Positions 40,630 to 50,904 of a stretch of DNA of 64,000 bases are shown piece after piece; position 1 is the stretch's first letter, and each line of letters begins with the position of its first letter. The stretch comes from Oceanithermus profundus DSM 14977 (GTDB lineage: Bacteria > Deinococcota > Deinococci > Deinococcales > Marinithermaceae), in contig NC_014761.1 in the NCBI RefSeq assembly GCF_000183745.1, forward strand, positions 1,798,001-1,862,000, written 5' to 3'. The translations under genes were made by a program, and so were the position numbers. Below the pieces are notes generated by a model that did not search any database, had not been told where the DNA came from, and worked only from the letters and a program-made list of their open reading frames with translations.

Positions 40630-41638
40630 GCTTGCGCAGGTGTTCGTTGAAGGTGCTGCTCAGGTAGAGCCGGCCCCCGGCATGGAAGAAGTAGAAGTAG
40701 GGCAGGCCGTTGGCGTCGGTGCGCTGGGGGTTCAGGACGGCGAGCAACGCCTCCAGGCCGGGGTTGTCGATCGGCCCCGGGGGGAGCCCGGGGTGTTTGT
40801 AAGTGTTGTAGGGCGAATCGACGTCGAAGTCCCCCGCGTAGCGGTCGAGCTCGGGCAGCTTCTTGCCCAGCGCGTAGGCCACCGTCGGGTCGGACTGCAG
40901 GGGCATCCCGGCGTCCAGCCGGTTGAGGAAGACCCCGGCGATGGCGGGCATCTCCTCGGCGCCGCCCGCCTCGGCCTGAACGATGGAGGCCAGCGTCACC
41001 CAGCCGTGAATGCTGAGCTTCAGGGCCTCCGCGGCGCGGACGCGCTCGGGGGTGACCTCGCGGTCGAAGCGGCGCAGCATCACGGTGACGACCACCGCGG
41101 GATCCGCCCCCTTCGGCAGGTCGTAGGTGTCGGGAAAGAGGTAGCCCTCGAGCGTCGGCCCCTCGACGTAGGCGGGGGTCCACTCGGCGGGGGGGTTGCG
41201 GACGATCGACAGGAAGCCCGCCCCGTCGAAACCCGCCGCTTCAAGGCGTTCGGCGTAGTCGACGGCGCGCCAACCCTCGGGAAAGACGAGCCGCACCATC
41301 ACCGGTGCACGGCCGCCGGTGAGGTCTTCGACCAGCCGCGGCACGCCCCGGCCCTCGAGCTTGTAGTAACCGCTCTGCAGGCGGGCGGCCGCCCCCTTCC
41401 AGCGGGCGTAGAGGGCGAAGGCGCGCCCGGAGCGGACCAACCCGTTGCTTTCGAGGATGCGGCCCACGGCCTGGGCGCCCGCCCCCTCGGGGATCTCGAC
41501 GATGGCGCTGGCCCCGGTGGGCCCCAGCAGCCAGCCGATCCAGGCCGCGGCGCCGACGGCGAGCAGCAGCCCCGAAGCGGCGAGCGCCCAGGGCCAGATC
41601 CGGCGCTTGCGGGGGCGCGGCGGGGTCTCGGAGCTCAC
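40610..41638 (-). CDS. mltG: Endolytic murein transglycosylase MltG
   Basis: YceG/MltG-family protein of 342 residues, cutting nascent peptidoglycan strands. A single membrane helix at about 16-38 precedes the outer domain, which has the catalytic glutamate in LASIVQAEAGGAEEMPAIAGVFLNRL, LQSDPTVAYALG and YNTYKHPGLPPGPIDNPGL. It follows ruvX with a four-base overlap. The C-terminus ends in three tyrosines encoded by the trinucleotide repeat. Confidence 0.93.
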   Translation of the reverse strand: MSSETPPRPRKRRIWPWALAASGLLLAVGAAAWIGWLLGPTGASAIVEIPEGAGAQAVGRILESNGLVRSGRAFALYARWKGAAARLQSGYYKLEGRGVPRLVEDLTGGRAPVMVRLVFPEGWRAVDYAERLEAAGFDGAGFLSIVRNPPAEWTPAYVEGPTLEGYLFPDTYDLPKGADPAVVVTVMLRRFDREVTPERVRAAEALKLSIHGWVTLASIVQAEAGGAEEMPAIAGVFLNRLDAGMPLQSDPTVAYALGKKLPELDRYAGDFDVDSPYNTYKHPGLPPGPIDNPGLEALLAVLNPQRTDANGLPYFYFFHAGGRLYLSSTFNEHLRKLNRYYY

Positions 41639-42042
41639 GCGTTCCTCTCGAGGTAGGTCTCGAGGATGGCCACGGCCGCGGCTTCGTCGAGCCGTCCCTT
41701 CTGCTGGCGCTTCTTCCGGGGCAGGTGGGCCAGCGCCTGGGCGGCGACGCGGGTGGTGAAGCGCTCGTCGACGAAGCGCACCTCCAGCCCCGCGGCCTCG
41801 AGCGCCGCGGCGAAGGCGCGCACCTTGGCGGCCTGCGCCCCCTCCTCGCCCCCGGTGCGCCGGGGCAGCCCCACGACGACGCGCCCGGCCTCCTCACGGC
41901 GGGCCAGCTCGCACACCCGGGCCACGTCGTCTTCGAGGTCCCGGCGCTCGATCCAGCCGCGTCCGAAGGCGAGCGGCCGCCCCTCCTCGGCCACGGCCAC
42001 GCCGATGCGCGCATCCCCCACGTCGAGCCCGAGCACCTTCAC
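41635..42042 (-). CDS. ruvX: Putative pre-16S rRNA nuclease YqgF/RuvX
   Basis: RNase H-fold protein of 135 residues. KVLGLDVGDARIGVAVA, VVVGLPRRTGG, VRFVDERFTT and DEAAAVAILETYL supply the acidic residues. GTG start with a TAGCAT box (42049-42054) six bases upstream, so leaderless. It overlaps mltG. Confidence 0.9.
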   Translation of the reverse strand: MKVLGLDVGDARIGVAVAEEGRPLAFGRGWIERRDLEDDVARVCELARREEAGRVVVGLPRRTGGEEGAQAAKVRAFAAALEAAGLEVRFVDERFTTRVAAQALAHLPRKKRQQKGRLDEAAAVAILETYLERNA

Positions 42043-42195
42043 GCCCCCATGCTAGCAAACGCCGACACCCCCGTTTTGGGGCCCTCATTCGGGGGTACCG
42101 CCGCGGCGCTTTGGGGCCTAGCCTGAGGTTACGGAGCGCTGATCCCCCAACGTATTGCTCCTGGTACTGCGCGCGAGCGCACCACCTCCTTTCCC

Positions 42196-42227
42196 GGAAA
42201 ACGCCCGGCCGATGCCGGGCGTTTTCC
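42196..42227. terminator. Bidirectional terminator after alaS
   Basis: 14-bp perfect stem GGAAAACGCCCGGC/GCCGGGCGTTTTCC with a CGAT centre, giving a T-tract on either strand. It ends alaS on the minus strand. The 150 bases from here to the ruvX start contain no visible gene. Confidence 0.85.
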
Positions 42228-42239
42228 GCTGGAGGCCGG

Positions 42240-44927
42240 TCAGAGCCCGGCCAGGACCTCGTCGAGCGCCGCCAGCGCTTTTTCCACGTCGAAGCCCCCG
42301 CCCTGGGCCAGGTGGGGCTTGCCGCCGCCGCGCCCGCCGGTCCGCTCGGCGAGCGCGCGGATCACCTGCCCGGCGGCGAGGCCGCGCTGGACGGCGTCGG
42401 GGCTCACCTTGACGATGAGCGCGCCCCCCGCCCCCACGACGACGAGGTCGACGCCGTAGCGCTCGAGGATCTCGTCGGCCACCTGGCGCAGCGACGGCAC
42501 ATCGAGGCCGGCGAAGGCCGCGGCCACGTAGCGCCAGCCCCCGGCCTCGCGCACCGCGGGGGCGCCCCCGCCGCCCAGCTGGGCGCGCGCCAGGTCCGCG
42601 GCCAGCTTCTCGTTCTCGCGGCGCAGTTGCTTGAGCTCCTGCTGCAGCTTCTCGATGCGCTGCGGCAGCCCCTCGAGGCTGGTGCCCAGCGCCCGCGCCA
42701 GCGCCGCGTCGCGGTCGAGCAGGTCGCGGGCGTAGCGCACCGCCGCCTCGCCGGTGAGCGCCTCGATGCGGCGCACGCCCGCGGAGACCGCCTCCTCGGC
42801 GGTGATCACGAAGTAGCCGATCTCGCCGGTGCGGCGCACGTGGCAGCCGCCGCAGAGCTCCATCGAGCGCACCTCGGCCTCGAGGATGCCGGCGGTGTCG
42901 GGGCTGCCCTCCACCTTGACGACGCGCACGGTGTCGGCGTATTTCTCGCCGAACAGCGCCATGGCGCCGGCCTTCTTGGCCTCCTCCAGGGGCATGAAGG
43001 TCCAGCTCACCGGGAAGTCGGCCTGGACCCAGCGGTTGACGAGCAGCTCGACCTTGCGCACCTCCTCGGGGCTGAGGGCGGCGGCGTGGGTGAAGTCGAA
43101 GCGCAGCCGGTCGGGGGCGACCAGGCTGCCCGCCTGGCGCACCTGCGGCCCCAGCACCGCCCGCAAGGCCGCGTGCAGCAGGTGGGTGGCCGTGTGGTTC
43201 TTCTCGGTGCAGCGGCGCTCGGGGTCGACGACGGCGCGCACGGCGGCGCCGACGGCAAGCGCCCCCTCCTCGACCTCGACCTCGTGCAGGTGCAGGCCCT
43301 GCTTGCTCTTCTTGGTGGTCACGACCCGGGCGCGGCCTCCGGGCCACTCGAGGTAACCCGAGTCGCCCACCTGACCGCCGCCCTCGGCGTAGAAGGGGGT
43401 GCGGTCGAGGACGACCTGGCCGCCCTGGCCGGCCTCGAGGCGGTCGAGCTCGGCCTCGCCCTGAAGGATGAGGAGCACCTTGCCCTCGTCCTCGAGGCGC
43501 TCGTATCCGGTGAACTCGGTGGCGCCGTGGTCTTCGAAGACGCGCTCGAGCGCCGGGGCGGCGGCGGCGAAGACGTCGCCCGAAAAGGCGCTGGCGGCGC
43601 GGGCGCGCTCGACCTGTTCGCGCATGGCCCGCTCGAAGCCCTCGCGGTCCACCTTGACGCCGCGCTCGGCGGCGATCTCCTCGGTGAGGTCGAGGGGGAA
43701 GCCGTAGGTGTCGTGCAACCGGAAGGCCTCTTCGCCGGGGAGGACGTCGCCCTCCTTGAGGCCGGCCAGGAGCGACTCGAGCCTGCGGATGCCCTGCTCG
43801 AGGGTCTCGAGGAAACGCGCCTCCTCGGCGCGGATCGCCGGCTGGACGCTGGCGAGCTGCTCCTTCATCTCGGGGTAGTAGTCCCCCAACAGCTCGGCGA
43901 CGACCGGGGCGAGCTCGTGCAGGAAGGGCTCCTTGATGCCCAGCAGGTAGCCGTGGCGCACCGCCCGGCGCAGGAGGCGCCGGATCACGTAGCCGCGCCC
44001 GGTGTTGGAAAAGGTGGCGCCGTCGGAGAGCGCGGCGACCACGGCGCGCACGTGGTCGGCGATGACGCGGTGGCTCACGCTCAGCGCGCCCTTGTAGGGC
44101 ACGCCCGAGCGCTCGGCCACGAGGTCGATGAGCGGCTTGAAGGTGTCGGTGGCGTAGAAGTCCTCCACGTCCTGCAGGATGGCGGCCACCCGGTAGAGGC
44201 CCATTCCGGTGTCGATGTTCTTCTGCGGCAGGGGCTCGAGCACCCCCTCTCCGGGGATGGGGCCGGAGCGGTTGAACTGGGTGAAGACCAGGTTCCAGAT
44301 CTCCACGAAGCGGTCGCCGGATCCGGTGTTGGGCCCGGTCTCGTCCGGGCTGCCGAAGCCGGGGCCGCGGTCGTAGAAGATCTCGCTGCAAGGGCCGCAG
44401 GGGCCGTTGGGCCCCTCGCTGATCGCGCCCGCGGGCCAGAAGTTCTCGTCCTCGTCCCAGCGGCTGATCCGCTCCTCGGGCACCCCCACCACGTCGCGCC
44501 AGATGGCGTAGGCCTCGTCGTCGTCCTTGTAGACGGTGACGTAGAGGCGGTCGGGGTCGAGGCCCAGCCACTTGGGGTCGGTCACGAACTCCCAGGCCCA
44601 GGCGATGGCCTCCTTCTTGAAGTAGTCGCCGAAGGAAAAGTTGCCGAGCATCTCGAAGAAGGTGTTGTGGCGGGCGGTGCGCCCGACGTTTTCGATGTCG
44701 CCGACGCGCAGGCACTTCTGGCAGGTGACCACCCGGCGATGCTCCCCCTCGTGCCCGGGAAAGACCGGCTTGGCCCCCATGAAGTAGGGTTTGAGCGGCG
44801 CCATGCCGGCGACGATGAAGAGCAGGGTGGGGTCGTCTTCGGGAATGAGGCTGAAGGGCGGCAGCCGCAGGTGCCCCTTCTCCTCGAAGAAACGCAGGTA
44901 TTTTTCGCGGATCTCGGCGGTCGTCAT
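42240..44927 (-). CDS. alaS: Alanyl-tRNA synthetase
   Basis: A class II synthetase of 895 residues. FFEEKGHLRLPPFSLIP and FSFGDYFKKEAIAWAWEF in the catalytic domain, the editing-domain zinc motif HTATHLLHAALR with CGGCHVRRTGEIG, a coiled-coil section (LQQELKQLRRENEKLAADL) and a C-terminal DHHA1-like domain with GGRGGGKPHLAQGGG. No T-box leader; the transcript looks leaderless. Confidence 0.97.
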   Translation of the reverse strand: MTTAEIREKYLRFFEEKGHLRLPPFSLIPEDDPTLLFIVAGMAPLKPYFMGAKPVFPGHEGEHRRVVTCQKCLRVGDIENVGRTARHNTFFEMLGNFSFGDYFKKEAIAWAWEFVTDPKWLGLDPDRLYVTVYKDDDEAYAIWRDVVGVPEERISRWDEDENFWPAGAISEGPNGPCGPCSEIFYDRGPGFGSPDETGPNTGSGDRFVEIWNLVFTQFNRSGPIPGEGVLEPLPQKNIDTGMGLYRVAAILQDVEDFYATDTFKPLIDLVAERSGVPYKGALSVSHRVIADHVRAVVAALSDGATFSNTGRGYVIRRLLRRAVRHGYLLGIKEPFLHELAPVVAELLGDYYPEMKEQLASVQPAIRAEEARFLETLEQGIRRLESLLAGLKEGDVLPGEEAFRLHDTYGFPLDLTEEIAAERGVKVDREGFERAMREQVERARAASAFSGDVFAAAAPALERVFEDHGATEFTGYERLEDEGKVLLILQGEAELDRLEAGQGGQVVLDRTPFYAEGGGQVGDSGYLEWPGGRARVVTTKKSKQGLHLHEVEVEEGALAVGAAVRAVVDPERRCTEKNHTATHLLHAALRAVLGPQVRQAGSLVAPDRLRFDFTHAAALSPEEVRKVELLVNRWVQADFPVSWTFMPLEEAKKAGAMALFGEKYADTVRVVKVEGSPDTAGILEAEVRSMELCGGCHVRRTGEIGYFVITAEEAVSAGVRRIEALTGEAAVRYARDLLDRDAALARALGTSLEGLPQRIEKLQQELKQLRRENEKLAADLARAQLGGGGAPAVREAGGWRYVAAAFAGLDVPSLRQVADEILERYGVDLVVVGAGGALIVKVSPDAVQRGLAAGQVIRALAERTGGRGGGKPHLAQGGGFDVEKALAALDEVLAGL

Positions 44928-44934
44928 CAGCGGG

Positions 44935-44940
44935 ATTATA
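44935..44940 (-). promoter_or_regulatory. -10 box (TATAAT) of alaS
   Basis: Perfect TATAAT on the minus strand, seven bases before the ATG, so the mRNA is expected to be leaderless. Confidence 0.7.
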
Positions 44941-44973
44941 CCGCGCTCTACTTTTATTCACGCGCTCCTGGGC

Positions 44974-44979
44974 TAGACT
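44974..44979 (+). promoter_or_regulatory. Leaderless-type -10 box (TAGACT)
   Basis: TAGACT seven bases before the GTG at 44987. Confidence 0.5.
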
Positions 44980-44986
44980 CGGCCGC

Positions 44987-46126
44987 GTGGAACTCGTTCT
45001 CTTGGTCTGGCGCAACCTGACCGCACGCTTCACCCGCAGCCTCTTCACCTGGCTGGGCATCGCCGTGGCCACGGCCTCGATGGTGCTCTTCCTCTCCTTC
45101 GGCGAGGGGCTGCGTCAGGCGCTCGTCAGCGAGATGGGCAACTTCGGTCCCCAGATCCGGGTGGTGGCCGAGGGTACCGACGTCTTCAGCCCGCCCCAGC
45201 CCGAGCTGCCTCCGGAGATGCTCGAGCAGATCCGGGCCATGGCCCCCGAACTGGGCATCCGCAAGATCATCCCCTCGGTGATGCTGGTCCGCGGCGGGTT
45301 CGACCCGACGTCGAGCTTCATCTTCCACGGCCTGCCCGAAGGCGCGGACCCGCGCGACTTCTACCCGCCGGCCAAGGCGGCCGCGGGCAGGCTCGACCCC
45401 CATCCCGACGGCGCGGTGGTGGGGGCGAAGAAGGCCGAGCTGAGCAAGCTGACGCTGGGCAAGCCGCTGCGGCTGAGCCGCGAGGTCACCGTGCCGGTCG
45501 TGGGCATCCTCGAGCCCGCGAGCGGGCTGGTCGACAGCCTGATCTTCGTCCCCCTCAAGACGCTGCAGCAGGTGCTGGGCACCAAGAACTACGGCGTCTT
45601 CATGATCCTCCTCGACCCCGACGCCAAGGTCGAAGAGGTGGCCCGGAAGCTGGAGGCGGCCATCCCCGGCATCGACGCCCAGAGCACCAACGAGGCCCTC
45701 AAGTTCGCGGAGCGCTCGCTGCGCATCGGCGACCTGATCCGCTTCGGCATCAGCCTGGTCGCGCTGGTGGTGGGCGGGCTGCTCGTCGCCAACACCGTGA
45801 TGATGAGCGTCTACGAACGCACGCGCGAGTTCGGGGTGATGCGCGCCATCGGCGCGCGCCGCCGCTTCATCTTCGGTCTGGTGCTTTCCGAAGCGCTCTT
45901 CCTGGCGCTCGCGGGCGGCCTCGCGGGCGTGCTCGCAGGCGTGCTCGGTTCGGCGGCGATCAACGCCTACACCCAGGAGGCGGTGGGGCTCGCCCTCTCG
46001 GCGGTCACCCCGCGCCTGGCGCTGTTTTCGATGGCGGTTGCGCTGGTGCTGGGGCTGCTGGCGGGCCTGCTGCCGGCGCGCGGGGCCAGCCGCATTCCCG
46101 TGACCGAAGCGCTGGGGAGGGTCTGA
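44987..46126 (+). CDS. FtsX/MacB-type ABC transporter permease
   Basis: A 379-residue membrane protein with the four-helix FtsX layout: one helix at about 17-37, a large extracytoplasmic domain, and three helices from about 255 to 370. The TM segment [44 protein letters not shown] is standard. It pairs with the ATPase gene that follows with a one-base overlap. The exported substrate (lipoprotein, lipid or drug) is unknown. Confidence 0.9.
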   Translation: MELVLLVWRNLTARFTRSLFTWLGIAVATASMVLFLSFGEGLRQALVSEMGNFGPQIRVVAEGTDVFSPPQPELPPEMLEQIRAMAPELGIRKIIPSVMLVRGGFDPTSSFIFHGLPEGADPRDFYPPAKAAAGRLDPHPDGAVVGAKKAELSKLTLGKPLRLSREVTVPVVGILEPASGLVDSLIFVPLKTLQQVLGTKNYGVFMILLDPDAKVEEVARKLEAAIPGIDAQSTNEALKFAERSLRIGDLIRFGISLVALVVGGLLVANTVMMSVYERTREFGVMRAIGARRRFIFGLVLSEALFLALAGGLAGVLAGVLGSAAINAYTQEAVGLALSAVTPRLALFSMAVALVLGLLAGLLPARGASRIPVTEALGRV

Positions 46127-46806
46127 TGCTGCGCGCGGAGAACCTGACCAAACGCTACCGCCAGGGCAGCGTCACCGTGACCGCCCTGGAAGGGTTCAGC
46201 TACGAGTTTCCCCCCGGTCCGACGGCCGTGGTGGGGCCGAGCGGATCCGGCAAGACGACGTTGCTCAACCTGCTCGCGGGCTTCGACCTGCCCACCGAGG
46301 GCGAGGTCGAGCTGGGGGGCGCCCGCCTCGACCGCCTGGGCGAGGACGAGCGCGCCGGGGTGCGGCTCGAGCAGGCGGGGTTCGTCTTCCAGAGCTGGAA
46401 CCTGCTGCCCACCCTGACGGCCCTCGAGAACGTCGCCTTCCCCCTGCTGCTCGCGGGGGTGGCGGCGGGGGTGCGGCGCGAACGGGCCATGGCGCTGCTC
46501 GAGCAGGTGGGGCTCGCGGACCGCGCCCACCACCGACCCAACCAGCTCTCCGGGGGCGAGCAGCAGCGCGTGGCCATCGCCCGGGCGCTGGCGCTCGAAC
46601 CCGCGGTGCTCTTCGCCGACGAACCCACGGGCAACCTCGACTCCGCCGCCGGGCACCGGGTGCTCGATCTGCTGCTGGAGCACGCCGTCGGCGAGCGCCG
46701 GCTCGTCCTCGTCACCCACGACCTCGAGATCGCCGCCCGCGCGGAACGGGTGCTGCACCTGCGCGACGGCCGGCTCGTCAAGATCGAGGAGCCCGCCGCC
46801 GTCTAG
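46126..46806 (+). CDS. LolD/MacB-type ABC transporter ATPase
   Basis: A 226-residue ATPase with Walker [15 protein letters not shown], the Q-loop in [17 protein letters not shown], signature [16 protein letters not shown], Walker [14 protein letters not shown] and the H-loop VTHDLEI. The TLTALENV and DEPTGNLDS words are those of the LolD/MacB/FtsE group. Works with the preceding permease. Confidence 0.93.
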   Translation: MLRAENLTKRYRQGSVTVTALEGFSYEFPPGPTAVVGPSGSGKTTLLNLLAGFDLPTEGEVELGGARLDRLGEDERAGVRLEQAGFVFQSWNLLPTLTALENVAFPLLLAGVAAGVRRERAMALLEQVGLADRAHHRPNQLSGGEQQRVAIARALALEPAVLFADEPTGNLDSAAGHRVLDLLLEHAVGERRLVLVTHDLEIAARAERVLHLRDGRLVKIEEPAAV

Positions 46807-46812
46807 CGGGGT

Positions 46813-48990
46813 TCAGGAACGGGGTTCGACCACCAGGCCGGAACGCTTGGCCTGGTACATGCGGGCGTCGGCCAGCTTGATCAGCTCGGAGGGGTCGCGG
46901 GTGTCCTCGGGGAAGGCCGCGGCCCCGATGTTCACCCCCACGCAGGTCGTCTCGACGCAGACCTGCTCGATGGCGCGGGCGTAGCGTTCCGCCGCCCGCA
47001 CGGCGCCCAGCAGCGCCGTGTGCGGCATGAGCACCGCGAACTCGTCGCCGCCCCAGCGGAAGATGCGGTCGCCGTTGCGGGTGATCTCGCTCAGCACCCG
47101 CCCCACGCGCACCAGCACCTGGTCGCCGGCGGCGTGGCCGTAGCGGTCGTTGACCTCCTTGAAGCGGCTCAGGTCCATGACCAGGATGGAGAGCGGGTAG
47201 CCGTAGCGCTCGGCGCTCTGCCACATCACCGTGAACTCGCGGTCGAAGGCGCGGCGGTTGGGCAGACCGGTGAGGGGGTCGGTGTGCGCCGCCCGCTCGA
47301 GTAGGTTGCGGTAGTGCTGTTCGTGCAGCAGCAGCGCCGCCTGCTGGGCGAAGAAACGCGCGGCCTCGATCGACTCGTCGTCAAAGGCCTCGGGGTCGGA
47401 GAAGGACTCGATGTTGAGGACGGCCAGCACCTCCCCCTGGTAGACGATCGGGAGGCAGAGGTTGGCCTTGATCTCGCGCACCCGCCCCGCCTGGTCGATG
47501 ACCTCGATCGGCGCGGTCTTGTAGCTCACCTCGGCGATGTCCTGCTCCACCGCGGAGAAGACGCGGGGCTCGCCGCGGCTCCAGGCCTCCTCGCCGGCGC
47601 CGTACCAGACGTCGCGCACGTCCTCGAGGCTGAAGCGGATCTTCTTCAGCCCCTCCTGCTCGTAGCCCAGGGAGGCGGTGTAGCGGAAGTCGTCCTCGGG
47701 GGTGCGCACCAGCAGGCTGCCGGCCTCGCCACCGGGCACCAGGCGGACGGCGTAGGCCAGCAGGCGGTCGTAGGCCAGCTCGATGGGGGAGTCGAAGACC
47801 TCGCGCTCGAGCCGCAGGAGGGCGTTCATGCGCTCGCGGGTCAGGAACTGCTCGGCCATCAACCCGAGGCCGCGGGCCACCAGGACCAGGAAGTCGCGCT
47901 CCTCGTCCTCCCAGGAGCGCACCTTTTCGTCCTGGATAACGAGGACGATGCGGGCGCGGCGCTCGCCGGAAACCGGCACGAAGGCCAGCGACTTCACCCC
48001 CGCCTCGTAGACCGAGTCGACCTTGAGGTCGAAGGCCCCGTAGTCGTCGATGAAGAGCGGACGGCGCTGGATGTAGCTGCGCCAGACCCCGCCCCAGCCG
48101 GCGGGCAGGCCGTTCTCCAGCAGCTCGCGCTCGGCCTCGGGGATCCGGCCCACCATGGCCAGGGGCTCGAAACGCCCCCCGCGGAAGATCACGACCAGGC
48201 CGGACGAGGCCCCCAGCACCGGCAGGAGGAGCTGGATCACCTTCTCCGAGGCTTCGGTCAGGCTGCGGCTGGAGGCCAGCGCGGTCATCAGGCGGCTGAA
48301 CTGCTCCGCCTCGCGGTTCTCCTGCAACCGCCGGCGCACCAGGCAGACCAGGTTGGCGAAGGCCGTGATCAGGTCGCGCTCGTCTTCTTCCAGGGGCCCC
48401 GCCGGCTCGACGCAGAGCACGTAGCGGTCGCACATGGGCACCAGGAAGCGGTAGGGGCCGCGGCCGCCGCCGTCGAGGTAGAGGGGTTCGTCGCTCTGGC
48501 TGGCGCGCAGCAGCGGCTCGCGCCACTCCTCGGGGCGGCAGTCGCCCGACTCGACGCGGACCTCGTCGTCCTCGACGCGGAGCACGCAGGCCCCGCGCGC
48601 CGGACCCTCCTCGAAGAAACGAGGCGCGCGCCGCAACAGCTCGTCGGGGTCCTCGAAGCGGGCCACCCGTTTGGAGGCGTGCAGGATGGCCCGCAGGCTG
48701 CCGCGGATGCGCGCCTGCCTGAGGCTGAGGGCGTCGGCGCGGCGCTTGAGCAGGTGGCCGCCCACGGCCACGAACGCCAGCCCCAGGGCGTCGAGCAGCA
48801 TCGTCCGGTCCGAGAGGCCGTGCCCCAGGTACATCAGCCAGGTGACCGCGGCGGCGCCCAGACCGGCGAGGCCGCCCCAGAACCAGGCGGCCATGAAGAC
48901 GGCGAAGGCGCCGAAGGTCATGGACTCGGTCCAGTACCCCAGCAACAGCAGGAGCACGACGATCAGGACAGGCACCCAGGGTCCGCGCAT
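46813..48990 (-). CDS. Membrane GAF-GGDEF diguanylate cyclase
   Basis: A 725-residue protein. About five N-terminal helices (1-85), two or three sensor regions including GAF-type domains (for example LLPVLGASSGLVVIFRGG and SFDEDAIEAARFFAQQAALLL-like FFAQQAALLLHEQHY), and a GGDEF domain (560-720) with RWGGDEF. The I-site RNGD lies nine residues upstream, so product inhibition is expected. The ATG at 48990 is chosen because a TACAAT box (48998-49003) covers the preceding in-frame ATG. Confidence 0.85.
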   Translation of the reverse strand: MRGPWVPVLIVVLLLLLGYWTESMTFGAFAVFMAAWFWGGLAGLGAAAVTWLMYLGHGLSDRTMLLDALGLAFVAVGGHLLKRRADALSLRQARIRGSLRAILHASKRVARFEDPDELLRRAPRFFEEGPARGACVLRVEDDEVRVESGDCRPEEWREPLLRASQSDEPLYLDGGGRGPYRFLVPMCDRYVLCVEPAGPLEEDERDLITAFANLVCLVRRRLQENREAEQFSRLMTALASSRSLTEASEKVIQLLLPVLGASSGLVVIFRGGRFEPLAMVGRIPEAERELLENGLPAGWGGVWRSYIQRRPLFIDDYGAFDLKVDSVYEAGVKSLAFVPVSGERRARIVLVIQDEKVRSWEDEERDFLVLVARGLGLMAEQFLTRERMNALLRLEREVFDSPIELAYDRLLAYAVRLVPGGEAGSLLVRTPEDDFRYTASLGYEQEGLKKIRFSLEDVRDVWYGAGEEAWSRGEPRVFSAVEQDIAEVSYKTAPIEVIDQAGRVREIKANLCLPIVYQGEVLAVLNIESFSDPEAFDDESIEAARFFAQQAALLLHEQHYRNLLERAAHTDPLTGLPNRRAFDREFTVMWQSAERYGYPLSILVMDLSRFKEVNDRYGHAAGDQVLVRVGRVLSEITRNGDRIFRWGGDEFAVLMPHTALLGAVRAAERYARAIEQVCVETTCVGVNIGAAAFPEDTRDPSELIKLADARMYQAKRSGLVVEPRS

Positions 48991-49024
48991 TTTCCGTATT
49001 GTATACATGCGAACCCTTTCCCCT

Positions 49025-50878
49025 CTAGAGGAGCCTTCGCTGGCTGTCGCGCTTTCCGGCCCAGCGGGGCCGCTGGGCGCCGTCGGCCTCGAGGACGAAG
49101 GCGTTCACGTCGTCGGCGAGCTGGGCGCGCAGCAGCCGCAGCAGCCGCTCGCGGGCCAGGGCGTCGGCGATCGGGAAGAAGACCTCGAGCCGGCGGTCGA
49201 AGTTGCGTTCCATCCAGTCGGCGCTCGAGGCCCACACCTCCCAGCCCTCCGCGGTCCTGAAGGCGGCGAGCCGGGCGTGCTCGAGGAAGCGGCCCACCAG
49301 GCTGATGCTCTCGAAGCGGGGGTGCAGCGCGGTGAGCGTGGAGCGCACCACCAGCCGCACCCGCGCCCCGCGGTCGGCGGCCGCGGCGAGCGCGCGCAGC
49401 AGGCGGGCGTCGGTGAGGTGGTTCACCTTGACGATCACCTCGCCGCGGTCGCGCGCCACGGCGGCGATCTTGGCGAGCAGCAGCTCGCGGGCCGCGGGAC
49501 CGCTGGCCAGGGTCTTCGGCTCCGGCGTCCGCCCCGCGGCCAGGGCGTCGAAGTAGCCGGCGACGTCGGCGGTCAGCTCCGGCCGGGCGGTGAAGTAGGA
49601 GAGGTCGGTGTAGAGGCGGCCGTTGTGGGGGTTGTAGTTTCCCGTGCCCAGGTGGGCGTAGACGCCGTGTTCGGCCTCGACGAGAAAGAGCTTGGCGTGC
49701 ACCTTGGCCCCGGGCGGGTAGTCGAGGACCCGCACCCCGTGCCCCTCGAAGTGCAGCCGCCAGTAGAGGTTGACCAGCTCGTCGAAGCGGGCCCGACCCT
49801 CGAGGAGCACCTCGACCTCCTTGCCGCGGTCGGCGGCCTCGATCAGCGCGTCCAGGATGGGGTTCTCACGGCCCACGCGGTAGAGCGTGGCGCGGAGGCG
49901 GCGCACCCCGGGGTCGCGCGCCGCGGCGCGCGCGAAACCGACCACCTGGCCGAAGTCGTCCCGCGGATGGTAGAGGGTGACGTCGCGTCCGCGCAGGCAG
50001 GCGAAGGGGTCGCTCGCGAAGCCGCGGCGGCGCCGGGGGCGCAGCGGGGGGAAGCGCAGCCCGGGCACCTCCAGGTCCGCGAGCTCGAAGAGGGCGCGCA
50101 GGTCGAGCGGGGGCGGCTGCTCGAAGACCTCGTCGTCGAGGAGTTCCAGGCTGCGGGCGAGGGCGGTGCGCCAGGGGAAGCCCGCCTCCAGCTCGAGGCG
50201 GCTGGGGGCGCCGTCGAGCCGCGTCTCCAGGGCCAGCGGCAGCTCCTCCCAGTCCATGCGCGCGGCCTCGAGCTGGGCGATGCGGGTCAACCGCAGCTCG
50301 TACATCGGCATCGGCTCGGGCAGGAAGAGGTCGCTGCGCGCGCGCACCAGGGCCCCCAGCCGCACGAAGGCGCCGGGGCGGCCGGGCACGGGAAGGAAGC
50401 GCCGTTGCTCGGGCTGGCGCAGCAGGTAGCGCAACCGCCGGTGCCCGGCTGCGAAGTACAGCGCCCCCGAGGAAAGGTCGTGCACCTGGGCGGCGTCGAG
50501 CAGGTCGGTCTTGGGGGCCACCTCCTCGGCCAGGTAGGCCCCGAAGTAGCGGGCCTCGGTGGCGCTGAGCTGGCGCGGCTCGAGCAGGCGCAGGCCCGCG
50601 GCCTCGAGCCGGGGGCGCAGCTCGCCGAAGAGCTCGCGGGCCTCGCGGACGTACGCCTGCACCTCGCCCAGTAGGGCCCGGTACTCGCGGGGCACCCGCG
50701 GGCGTTCGCGCGAGGCCCGGAAGAGGCGGTAGACCCGGGCGGAGAAGAACTCGTCGGTGTTGGCGGCGAAGATGGCCAGGTAACGCAGCTTCTCGAGCAG
50801 GGGCACGTCGTCGCGCCGGGCGGTGAGCAGCACCCGGTGGTTGAAACGGAACCAGGAGCGTTCGCGGCCGAGCTTCAC
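49025..50878 (-). CDS. ppk: Polyphosphate kinase (PPK1)
   Basis: A 617-residue PPK1, shorter than the usual 690 or so. The N-domain has RFNHRVLLTARRDDVPLLEKLRYLAIF; the catalytic domain shows YHPRDDF, RLRATLYRVG, and two phospholipase-D-like histidine motifs: VHAKLFLVEAEHGVYAHLGTGNYN (phosphohistidine site) and VIVKVNHLTD. It makes polyphosphate from ATP. It starts with GTG after GGAGGCCC, 26 bases from the divergent exopolyphosphatase gene, so the two opposing activities share a promoter region. Confidence 0.93.
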   Translation of the reverse strand: MKLGRERSWFRFNHRVLLTARRDDVPLLEKLRYLAIFAANTDEFFSARVYRLFRASRERPRVPREYRALLGEVQAYVREARELFGELRPRLEAAGLRLLEPRQLSATEARYFGAYLAEEVAPKTDLLDAAQVHDLSSGALYFAAGHRRLRYLLRQPEQRRFLPVPGRPGAFVRLGALVRARSDLFLPEPMPMYELRLTRIAQLEAARMDWEELPLALETRLDGAPSRLELEAGFPWRTALARSLELLDDEVFEQPPPLDLRALFELADLEVPGLRFPPLRPRRRRGFASDPFACLRGRDVTLYHPRDDFGQVVGFARAAARDPGVRRLRATLYRVGRENPILDALIEAADRGKEVEVLLEGRARFDELVNLYWRLHFEGHGVRVLDYPPGAKVHAKLFLVEAEHGVYAHLGTGNYNPHNGRLYTDLSYFTARPELTADVAGYFDALAAGRTPEPKTLASGPAARELLLAKIAAVARDRGEVIVKVNHLTDARLLRALAAAADRGARVRLVVRSTLTALHPRFESISLVGRFLEHARLAAFRTAEGWEVWASSADWMERNFDRRLEVFFPIADALARERLLRLLRAQLADDVNAFVLEADGAQRPRWAGKRDSQRRLL

Positions 50879-50904
50879 CGGGCCTCCGCGCGGTAGGGTG
50901 GGGC

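Noticed and set aside
44928-44986. T-box leader for alaS
   Set aside because: The perfect TATAAT lies seven bases before the start, leaving no leader RNA.
42118-45072. Long open frames overlapping alaS in both strands
   Set aside because: Arg/Pro/Gly-rich shadow translations without homology; alaS explains the region completely.
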